Shown piece after piece: positions 1-5,473 of a DNA stretch of 5,473 nucleotides (position 1 is the first letter of the stretch; each line of letters begins with the position of its first letter). The notes beneath the pieces are model-generated. The model worked only from the letters and a program-made list of their open reading frames with translations. It was not told the origin of the DNA and did no database searches. Position numbers and translations under genes: made by a program. Source of the DNA: Alphaproteobacteria bacterium (GTDB lineage Bacteria; Pseudomonadota; Alphaproteobacteria; ATCC43930; CGMCC-115725). The stretch spans positions 1-5,473 of the forward strand of contig JAFAWI010000209.1 in the NCBI GenBank assembly GCA_019241915.1. Reading direction: 5' to 3'.

Positions 1-1
1 G

Positions 2-3000
2 GCCACGGGCGAGAAGACGCGCAGCGATTTCAAGACCAACGTCGTTGTGCCCGACCGCAAGCCCTCGGTCAGCTTTGCCGGCAAGGGCTACGTGCTGCCG
101 CGCGTCGGCAGCGCCGGGCTGCCGGTAACGACGATCAACCTCGACAAGGTCAAGCTGCGCATCATCAAGATCAACGAGCGCAACCTGGTGCCGAGCCTCG
201 ACGCGGACAAGCTGACGATGGGCTTCGACAGCGACGACGTGACGACCCTTGCCAACAGTTCGGGCAGCCTGGTCTGGCAGGGCGAGATGACGATTTCCGG
301 CGAGCGCAACCGCGCGGTTTCGACCGCGATCCCGCTCAAGGATGTGCTGAAGGAGAAAGGGCGGGGGGTCTATCTCGCGGTGGTCGAGCGTGCCGACGTG
401 CGCGAGGACGAGGACCGGCAGCCGGCGACCAATTGGATCCTCGTCTCCGATCTCGGGTTGACCACGTACAGCGGCGGCGACGGGATGGCGGTGGCGGTGC
501 GTTCGCTGGCGAGCGCGCGGCCGCTGACAGGCGTGACACTGCGGCTCTATGCGCACAACAACACCGAGCTCGGCAGCGCGACCACCGGCAGCGACGGGTT
601 GGCGCGGTTTGACGCCGGGTTGCTGCACGGCAAGGGCGGCGACGAGCCCTATGCCATCATGGCCTACGGCGAGAACGGCGATTTCAATTTTCTTGAAGTC
701 GGCCGCGCCGCGTTCGACCTCAGCGACCGTGGGGTCGGCGGCCGCGCGCCACCGGGACCGGTCGACGCGTTCCTCTATACCGACCGCGGCATCTATCGGC
801 CGGGCGAAAGCGTCCACCTGACCGCGCTGGTGCGCGACGACAAGGCCGAGGCGCTGGCCGATGTGCCGCTGACCCTGCGCCTGTTGCGGCCGGACGGGGT
901 CGCGGTCGATACGCGGCGGCTCGATCCCGGCAGCCTCGGCGGGCACTACCAGAAATACGATCTGCCGCGCGACGCGCGGATGGGCACCTGGCAGGTCGAG
1001 CTGAAGGTCGATCCGAAGGCGGCGGCGATCGGCACGGCGGAGTTCCGGGTCGAGGATTTCGTCCCGCCGACGCTCAAGGTCGAATTGTCGGCCGCGGACA
1101 AGCCGCTCCATCCGAACGAGCCGTACGAGATCGGGATCGCCGGCAAATACTACTACGGCGCGCCCGGCGCCGAGCTGGCGGTGCAGGCCAATGCGCAGAT
1201 CGCGTTCGACGACCACCCGTTTTCGAGCGAGCCCGGTTTCCGCTTCGGCCTTGTCGGCGAGAAGTACAATGGCGAACGCAAGGACCTCGACGCGCCGGCG
1301 ACCGACGCCGACGGCAAGTCGAGCGTGCAGCTCAACCTGACCGATCTGCCCGACCTGACGCGGCCGCTCGCCGCGACGGTGGAGGTCAACGTGTTCGAAC
1401 CGAGCGGCCGGCCGATCGTCGCGACCGTGACGCGGCCGATCCGCACGCGGCCGCTGACGATCGGGCTGCGCACCACATCGGCCGACGATGCGGTGGCGCA
1501 AGGCCAGCCGGCGGAGGTCGAGGTCATCGCGCTCGACGAGGCCGGCAAGCGCATCGCGGCGAAAAGCCTGCGCTGGGAGCTGGTGCGCGAGCAGTGGCGC
1601 TACGACTGGTATTCGGAAAACGGCATGTGGCGGCACCGGGTGCAGGTGCGCGATGCGCCGATCGACAGCGGCGCGGTCGATGTCGCCGCCGGCGGTTCGG
1701 CGACGTTGTCGAAGACGCTGCCCGAGGGCCGCTACCGGTGGGAGGTTGCCGATCCGGCGACCGGCGCGCAGACGAGCGCGCGCTTTCATGTCGGCTGGGA
1801 GATCGAGGCCGAGCTGCCCGATGTGCCCGACAAGCTGACCGTGACAATCGACAAGACCGGCTACCAAGGCGGCGAGACCGCAAAGGTTTTCGTCAAGGCG
1901 CCGTTTGCCGGCGAAGCCGAATTGGCGGTGGCCTCCGACAAGGTGCAGTCGCTGCGCTCGTTCGATCTGCCCGCAGGTGGCACGACGCTGGAAATCCCGG
2001 TCGACGCCGGTTGGGGCAGCGGCGCCTATGCGCTGGTGACGGCGTACCGGCCGCCGCCCGCGGATACCGGCGGCAAGGGCCTATCGGCGCGCGGGCCGGG
2101 GCGGGCGGTCGGTGTCGCCTGGATCGCGCTCGACGCGGCGCCGCGCACGCTCGGCGTGAGCCTCTCTGCGGCTGATGTGGTGCGGCCGCGCGGCCCAGCC
2201 GAGGTGCCGATCAAGGTCGCGGGGCTGGCGCCGGGCGAGGAGGCTTATGTGACACTCGCCGGGGTCGACGAGGCGGTGCTCAAGCTGACCGAGTTCCCGA
2301 CACCGGCGCCGGCCGAATACTTCTACGGCAAGCGCAAGCTCGGGGTCGAACTGCGCGACCTGTACGGCCGGCTGATCGACCCGCGCGCCAATGCGGTCGG
2401 CGCGCTGCGCAGCGGCGGCGACCAGTTCGCCAAGCGGGCAGTCGCGGGGCTGCCCGACAAAAGCACGCGGGTGGTCGCGCTTTTCTCGGGCATCGTCAAG
2501 CTCGACGCCAACGGTGCTGCGACCGTCAAGCTCGATGTGCCCGACTTCCAGGGGCAGCTGCGGCTGATGGCGGTCGCCTATGCGGCGCACAAGGTCGGGT
2601 CGGCGGCCGGCCAGACGATCGTGCGCGACCCGGTCGTGACGACGGTGTCGCTGCCGCGTTTCCTGGCGCCCGGCGACACCGCGCGCCTCGGCGTCACGAT
2701 CAACAACCTCGAAGGGCCGGCGGGCGACTACGCCTTGAAGCTGAGCGCGACCGGCGCGGGAAGTTTCGCCGCGTCGGTCGACCGCAAAATCCCGCTGCCC
2801 GCCGGCGCCAACTTTGCCGACGGCTTTGTGCTCGCGGCGGCGACCGCGGGCAACGTCGCGATCCATCTCGACCTTGCCGGGCCCGGCGATCTGCATATTG
2901 CGCGCGACTTTACGGTCGGGGTGCGGCCGGCCCAGCCGTATCAGCTGCGTCGCTTTGTCGGGCAGATGCAGCCGGGGCAGAGCGTGACGCTCGACGATGC

Positions 3001-4474
3001 GGGTGCCGACGAGTTCCTGCCGGGCACGGCCGAGGCGCGGCTCACCGTCAGCCCGCGCCCGGAATGGGACGTGCCGGGACTGCTGCGGGCGCTCGATCGC
3101 TATGCCTATGGCTGCCTCGAACAGACGACGAGCCGGGCGCTGCCGCTGCTCTATGTCGACGAGGTGGCCTCGCTGTGGCAGACCGACCCCGGCTTCAGCA
3201 CGGCAAAGACGCTCGCCGGCGCCATCGACCACATCGCCGAACTGCAGCGCTCGGACGGCAGCTTTGGGGTGTGGAGCGACAGCGACCGCACCGTGCCGTG
3301 GCTCGACGCCTACGCCGCCGATTTTCTGCTGCGGGCTGAGGAGCACGGGAACACGGTGCCCGATTTCGCGCTCAAGGGCGCCGTCGGCTGGCTGCGCAAC
3401 TATGTCAAGCAGGAGCACAAGGACGACAACGACCTGACCGCGCTGGCCTATGCGCATTACGTGCTGGCGCGGGCCAAGGCCGACGACCTCGGGACGTTGC
3501 GCTATTTCAACGACACGCAGATGGCGCGGCTGCCGACCCAGCTTGCCAAGGCGCAGGTCGCCGCGGCGCTCGCCGCCTACGGCGACGCGACGCGGGCCGC
3601 CGCCGCGTACACCGCCGCGCTCGAACCGCCGCCCAAGCGCGAGGCAGCGCTGCGCTACGTCGATTACGGCAGCGATCTGCGCGACAGCGCCGCCGCGCTC
3701 GCGGTTGCCGCATCGGACCCGGCGAGCCAGACGCGGCTGACCGCGATCATCGACCGCATCGCCGAACTGTTCAGCAAGGCCGACCGCACCAGCACACAGG
3801 AGCAGGCCTGGCTCCTGATGGCGGCCGAGGCGGCGACCAAGCTGACCGGCAACAGCATGACGGTTGCGGTCGACGGCGGTCCGCCGGAGACGCGCAGCAA
3901 GCCGCAATATTTCCGGCGCGCGCTCGGCGCCAACGCGGCGGCGTTGACGGTCGCCAACCGCGGCACCGCACCGCTGTGGCGCAGCGTCTCGATCACCGGC
4001 GTGGCCAAGGCCGATCTGCCGGCCGAGAGCAACGGCTATGCGGTCAGCCGGGCGGTCTACAAACCCGACGGCAGCGTCGCCGACCTGACCAAGGCGCGCC
4101 AGACGGACCTCTACGTCGTCGTGCTCAAGGGGACGCGCAAGAATGCGGCGCAGCCGGTGCGGGCGCTGATCGTGGACCTGCTGCCGGCCGGGTTTGAAAT
4201 CCAGAATGCGACGGCGCCGACCGGCGATGCGGCCGGCGCCTATGGCTGGATCAAGGACGACATCGCCAGCCCCGATTACACCGAGGCGCGCGATGACCGC
4301 TATGTAGCGGCGCTCGACCTGCCGGGCGGCACCTCGGACTTTGCGCTGGCCTATGTCGTGCGCGCGGTGACGCCGGGCGAATACAAATACCCGGCGGTCG
4401 AGATCGAGGACATGTACGACCCGGAGACCTACGGCCGCACCGCGATCGGCAAACTGGTGGTGCAGCAGCGGTAG
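2..4474 (+). CDS. Alpha-2-macroglobulin family protein (YfhM/ECAM-like), 5' partial
   Basis: This is a bacterial alpha-2-macroglobulin, a large periplasmic protease trap, often a lipoprotein: a protease cuts the bait region, the protein closes around it and the thioester bonds it covalently. The frame is open from base 2 and ends at TAG 4472-4474, giving 1490 visible residues. A GTG at 47 is probably internal, because the upstream codons (ending DFKTNVVVP) read like conserved family sequence. Numbering from base 2: an N-terminal macroglobulin domain with a YVLPR stretch; a TDRGIYRPGE motif near residues 260-269, typical of the MG2-type domain; further beta domains; a bait-region-type domain from about 606; the A2M domain from about 823 (ALFSGIVKLD, then PDFQGQLRLMAVAY); a helical thioester domain with CLEQ at 1038-1041; and a C-terminal macroglobulin domain ending in the family pattern around EIEDMYDPE. 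From the cysteine to the end is about 450 residues, close to E. coli YfhM, so roughly 150 or more N-terminal residues and the export signal are missing. pbpC follows 136 bases downstream. Confidence 0.96.
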   Translation, partial: ATGEKTRSDFKTNVVVPDRKPSVSFAGKGYVLPRVGSAGLPVTTINLDKVKLRIIKINERNLVPSLDADKLTMGFDSDDVTTLANSSGSLVWQGEMTISGERNRAVSTAIPLKDVLKEKGRGVYLAVVERADVREDEDRQPATNWILVSDLGLTTYSGGDGMAVAVRSLASARPLTGVTLRLYAHNNTELGSATTGSDGLARFDAGLLHGKGGDEPYAIMAYGENGDFNFLEVGRAAFDLSDRGVGGRAPPGPVDAFLYTDRGIYRPGESVHLTALVRDDKAEALADVPLTLRLLRPDGVAVDTRRLDPGSLGGHYQKYDLPRDARMGTWQVELKVDPKAAAIGTAEFRVEDFVPPTLKVELSAADKPLHPNEPYEIGIAGKYYYGAPGAELAVQANAQIAFDDHPFSSEPGFRFGLVGEKYNGERKDLDAPATDADGKSSVQLNLTDLPDLTRPLAATVEVNVFEPSGRPIVATVTRPIRTRPLTIGLRTTSADDAVAQGQPAEVEVIALDEAGKRIAAKSLRWELVREQWRYDWYSENGMWRHRVQVRDAPIDSGAVDVAAGGSATLSKTLPEGRYRWEVADPATGAQTSARFHVGWEIEAELPDVPDKLTVTIDKTGYQGGETAKVFVKAPFAGEAELAVASDKVQSLRSFDLPAGGTTLEIPVDAGWGSGAYALVTAYRPPPADTGGKGLSARGPGRAVGVAWIALDAAPRTLGVSLSAADVVRPRGPAEVPIKVAGLAPGEEAYVTLAGVDEAVLKLTEFPTPAPAEYFYGKRKLGVELRDLYGRLIDPRANAVGALRSGGDQFAKRAVAGLPDKSTRVVALFSGIVKLDANGAATVKLDVPDFQGQLRLMAVAYAAHKVGSAAGQTIVRDPVVTTVSLPRFLAPGDTARLGVTINNLEGPAGDYALKLSATGAGSFAASVDRKIPLPAGANFADGFVLAAATAGNVAIHLDLAGPGDLHIARDFTVGVRPAQPYQLRRFVGQMQPGQSVTLDDAGADEFLPGTAEARLTVSPRPEWDVPGLLRALDRYAYGCLEQTTSRALPLLYVDEVASLWQTDPGFSTAKTLAGAIDHIAELQRSDGSFGVWSDSDRTVPWLDAYAADFLLRAEEHGNTVPDFALKGAVGWLRNYVKQEHKDDNDLTALAYAHYVLARAKADDLGTLRYFNDTQMARLPTQLAKAQVAAALAAYGDATRAAAAYTAALEPPPKREAALRYVDYGSDLRDSAAALAVAASDPASQTRLTAIIDRIAELFSKADRTSTQEQAWLLMAAEAATKLTGNSMTVAVDGGPPETRSKPQYFRRALGANAAALTVANRGTAPLWRSVSITGVAKADLPAESNGYAVSRAVYKPDGSVADLTKARQTDLYVVVLKGTRKNAAQPVRALIVDLLPAGFEIQNATAPTGDAAGAYGWIKDDIASPDYTEARDDRYVAALDLPGGTSDFALAYVVRAVTPGEYKYPAVEIEDMYDPETYGRTAIGKLVVQQR
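2330..2467 (+). other. Putative bait region of the alpha-2-macroglobulin
   Basis: This segment encodes about 46 residues between a conserved FYGKRKLG stretch and the start of the A2M domain (VVALFSG). By position it corresponds to the bait loop of bacterial alpha-2-macroglobulins. It is rich in Arg and Lys (for example GALRSGGDQFAKRAV) and in small residues, with several possible trypsin-like cleavage sites. The placement rests on motif order and the boundaries are approximate. Confidence 0.55.
3113..3124 (+). other. Thioester motif CLEQ of the alpha-2-macroglobulin
   Basis: Codons TGC CTC GAA CAG encode Cys-Leu-Glu-Gln within the context YAYGCLEQTTSRALPLLY. In this family the Cys and Gln side chains form an internal thioester that reacts covalently with the trapped protease. 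Its presence places this protein in the thioester-containing group rather than the CLEQ-lacking paralogue group (YfaS-like). No other cysteine codon is seen in the visible reading frame. Confidence 0.95.
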
Positions 4475-4492
4475 CGTGGTGCTGAGGCGATG

Positions 4493-4539
4493 CGGTGCGT
4501 CCTTCGAGGCTTTGCTTCGCAAAGCACCTCAGGATGAGG
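4493..4539 (+). repeat. Palindromic repeat copy 1 (REP-like hairpin)
   Basis: The core is GTCCTTCGAGGC at 4499-4510, a stem GCTTTGC/GCAAAGC at 4509-4525 with a 3-base TTC loop, then CCTCAGGATGAGG at 4527-4539. The outer arms TCCT-GAGG and CCTC-AGGA can extend the hairpin past a TC bulge. Similar short palindromes are widespread between genes in alphaproteobacteria. Copy 3 matches this sequence in inverted orientation at 41 of 47 positions. No T-run follows, so it is not a classical intrinsic terminator, though it could affect mRNA stability or read-through. Confidence 0.85.
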
Positions 4540-4546
4540 CTGGCTG

Positions 4547-4639
4547 ATGCCAACCGCCAACCTCCCTCCTGAGGCGCCTCGCGCCGCGAGGTCTCGAGCC
4601 AGGATATCTGATGCCAGTCGTCAGCGTTCCTCATCCTGA
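4547..4639 (+). CDS. Possible upstream ORF, duplicated out-of-frame pbpC N-terminus (30 codons)
   Basis: ATG at 4547 opens a 30-codon frame ending at TGA 4637-4639. It overlaps the first 29 bases of pbpC in another frame. A GAGG at 4536-4539, supplied by palindrome copy 1, sits seven bases upstream as a plausible ribosome binding site. The peptide starts MPTANLPPEAPRAARSR, clearly like the PBP1C start MPVVSVPHPEAPRAARPRR. It has no membrane segment and no family domain. It may be a leader peptide that tunes pbpC translation, or only a non-functional by-product of duplication. Translation is not shown. Confidence 0.3.
   Translation: MPTANLPPEAPRAARSRARISDASRQRSSS
4562..4602 (+). repeat. Palindromic repeat copy 2 (degenerate)
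   Basis: This copy lies in the same orientation as copy 3 and shares CCTGAGGCGCCTCGCG with it. The stem is GCCTCGC/GCGAGGT around a GCC loop (4576-4592), with one G-T pair at the base. The right arm has diverged (TCTCGAGCCAGGA in place of CCTCGAAGGAC). It lies just upstream of pbpC, and its right end provides the AGGA that probably serves as the pbpC ribosome binding site. Confidence 0.7.
4601..4604 (+). promoter_or_regulatory. Probable ribosome binding site of pbpC
   Basis: AGGA lies six bases upstream of ATG 4611. It supports this start, which is also the only ATG, GTG or TTG in frame between the upstream stop (TGA 4545-4547) and the membrane segment. The match is short, so the evidence is moderate. 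Confidence 0.55.
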
Positions 4640-5473
4640 GGCGCCTCGCGCAGCGAGGCCTCGAAGGACGCACCGGCGGTTCTGGTGTGCGGTCGGTGCC
4701 CTTTTTCTTGGGGTTGCCGCCGCTGGCTATTTCCTGCTCCAGCCGCCGAACCTCGAACGGAATACGCGACTGTCGGCGCTGGTGCTGGCGCGGGACGGGT
4801 CGATCCTGCGCGGGTTCCTGAGCGCCGACGGCAAGTGGCGGATGGCGACCGCGGCCACGGATGTCGATCCGCTGTACCGGCGGATGCTGATCGCGACCGA
4901 GGACCGGCGCTTTGAGTCGCATGCCGGGGTCGATCCGCTGGCGGTGGCGCGAGCGGCGGCGCAATGGGCGACGCACGGCCGCGTCGTGTCGGGCGCCTCC
5001 ACCTTGACGATGCAGGCGGTGCGGTTGCTCGAACGGCGGCCGCGCACGCTGGCGGCAAAGCTGGCCGAAAGCGGCGAGGCGCTGGCGCTGGAGCGGCGGC
5101 TCGACAAGGACGCGATCCTCGGGATTTACCTGACGCTGGCGCCGTTTGGCGGCAATCTCGAAGGCGTGCGCGCCGCCTCGATTGCGTACTTCGGCAAGGA
5201 GCCGAGGCGACTGACACTTGCCGAGGCCGCGCTGCTCGTCGCGCTGCCGCAGTCGCCAGAGCACCGGCGGCTCGATCGGCATCCCGATGTGGCGCGACAG
5301 GCGCGCGATCGCGTGCTTGCGCGAATGGTCGAGGAGGGCGTGGTATCACGCGAGGACGCCGACCGCGCCATCCATGAGCCGCTGCCGACCATGCGCAAGG
5401 AAATGCCGATCCTCGCGCCGCATTCGACCGATCAGGCGGTGGCGACCGAAAAGAACCAGACGCTGATCCGTCT
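4611..5473 (+). CDS. pbpC: Penicillin-binding protein 1C, 3' partial
   Basis: PBP1C is a class A penicillin-binding protein, anchored in the inner membrane with its catalytic domains in the periplasm. It combines a GT51 glycosyltransferase, which polymerises glycan from lipid II, with a transpeptidase fold. The frame runs from ATG 4611 off the right edge without a stop: 287 codons of a protein usually near 700-800 residues. Residues 1-23 form a basic cytoplasmic tail and 24-43 (FWCAVGALFLGVAAAGYFLL) a membrane anchor. The GT51 domain shows EDRRFESHAGVDPLA from residue 97, with the expected catalytic Glu97; SGASTLTMQ at 127-135; K150 and E153 of the third motif; and ILGIYLTLAPFGGNLEG from 169. 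STLTMQ and LAPFGGNLEG favour PBP1C over PBP1A or PBP1B. The transpeptidase domain and the PBP1C C-terminal domain lie beyond the window. Residues 7-20 are encoded by palindrome copy 3 and use CCT, AGG and CGA codons, unlike the rest. The usual partner, an alpha-2-macroglobulin gene, lies directly upstream. Confidence 0.95.
   Translation, partial: MPVVSVPHPEAPRAARPRRTHRRFWCAVGALFLGVAAAGYFLLQPPNLERNTRLSALVLARDGSILRGFLSADGKWRMATAATDVDPLYRRMLIATEDRRFESHAGVDPLAVARAAAQWATHGRVVSGASTLTMQAVRLLERRPRTLAAKLAESGEALALERRLDKDAILGIYLTLAPFGGNLEGVRAASIAYFGKEPRRLTLAEAALLVALPQSPEHRRLDRHPDVARQARDRVLARMVEEGVVSREDADRAIHEPLPTMRKEMPILAPHSTDQAVATEKNQTLIR
4629..4675 (+). repeat. Palindromic repeat copy 3, inside the pbpC coding region
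   Basis: This copy reads CCTCATCCTGAGG, then the stem GCCTCGC/GCGAGGC (4643-4659) around a GCA loop, then CTCGAAGGACGCACCG. It is the inverted counterpart of copy 1; the outer 18 bases (CGGTGCGTCCTTCGAGGC in copy 1) and the other 13-base arm match perfectly. It starts at codon 7 of pbpC and is read in frame as PHPEAPRAARPRRT, part of the cytoplasmic tail before the membrane anchor. Confidence 0.85.

Larger units (their letters stand above)
4475..4610. other. Intergenic region filled by palindromic repeats
   Basis: These 136 bases separate the macroglobulin stop from the pbpC start. They hold one complete palindrome, one degenerate palindrome and a duplicated stretch of spacer. No convincing -35/-10 pair and no hairpin followed by a T-run is visible, so transcription may run through from the upstream gene into pbpC. 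Co-transcription is inferred from orientation, spacing and the known association of the two families. Confidence 0.6.
4544..4616 (+). repeat. Direct repeat CTGATGCCA (4544-4552 and 4608-4616)
   Basis: The nine bases CTGATGCCA occur twice, 64 bases apart. Each is preceded by CAGGAT (4530-4535 and 4600-4605) and followed, after 25 or 28 bases, by a near-identical palindrome beginning CTGAGGCGCCTCGCG. This order of shared blocks suggests tandem duplication of a unit made of spacer plus palindrome. The second CTGATGCCA contains the pbpC start codon. Confidence 0.6.

Noticed and set aside
47..49. GTG at 47 as the true start of the macroglobulin
   Set aside because: The same frame is open to the left edge and encodes family-like residues before the GTG. 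No signal peptide follows it, although this is an exported family.
2081..4522. Long minus-strand open frame (813 codons) opposite the macroglobulin gene
   Set aside because: Its codons are exactly in register with the sense codons, so it stays open wherever the sense gene avoids TTA, CTA and TCA, which are rare in this high-GC DNA. It ends at a CTA leucine codon (2081-2083). The predicted protein is Arg-rich and shows no recognisable domain.
4499..4539. Palindrome copy 1 as a rho-independent terminator of the macroglobulin gene
   Set aside because: The hairpin is plausible, but the bases after it (CTGGCTGATGCC) contain no T-run, and the element matches a dispersed palindrome family better.
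4493..4675. Insertion sequence or short transposon bounded by the inverted copies
   Set aside because: The interior is only 89 bases and encodes no transposase, and no target-site duplication flanks the pair. A cluster of REP-like units fits better.
4493..4675. CRISPR array
   Set aside because: There are only three imperfect palindromic copies, in mixed orientation, with related and unequal spacers (22 and 26 bases). This is not a regular repeat-spacer array.
4251..5282. Minus-strand open frame (343 codons) spanning the gap and the start of pbpC
   Set aside because: It runs antisense to two well-supported genes and the repeats, is rich in Arg, Pro and Ala as expected of a high-GC shadow frame, and shows no recognisable domain.

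Overview
The window looks like high-GC alphaproteobacterial DNA. It has strong G/C preference at third codon positions, an alpha-2-macroglobulin of the type common in that class, and short palindromes of the CCTTCGAGG...CCTCAGGATGAGG kind that are scattered through many alphaproteobacterial genomes. The order cannot be fixed from the sequence alone.

Layout: (1) Positions 2-4474, + strand: most of a large periplasmic alpha-2-macroglobulin family protein (YfhM/ECAM-like). The frame is already open at the left edge, so its N-terminus and export signal lie outside the window. The CLEQ thioester motif is intact and its cysteine is the only one in the visible protein. (2) Positions 4475-4610: a 136-base gap filled by palindromic repeats, with no recognisable promoter or U-tract terminator. 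(3) Position 4611 to the right edge, + strand: the first 287 codons of pbpC, encoding penicillin-binding protein 1C. Visible are a membrane anchor and a GT51 glycosyltransferase domain with intact signature motifs. The transpeptidase part is outside the window.

The pairing of an alpha-2-macroglobulin gene with pbpC is well known in Gram-negative bacteria. The proposed logic is that the macroglobulin traps attacking proteases in the periplasm while PBP1C rebuilds damaged peptidoglycan. The genes themselves are therefore not new.

The unusual part is the junction. Three related hairpin palindromes lie at 4493-4539, 4562-4602 and 4629-4675. The outer two are inverted copies of each other (41 of 47 bases identical), and all six differences preserve the hairpin, including two compensatory base-pair swaps. 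The third copy lies inside the pbpC reading frame and encodes about residues 7-20, much of its basic cytoplasmic tail. The pbpC start region also appears to be duplicated 64 bases upstream. That copy forms a 30-codon out-of-frame upstream ORF whose peptide resembles the PBP1C N-terminus and which overlaps the pbpC start. Together these suggest a repeat-driven remodelling of the pbpC 5' end that could affect its translation.
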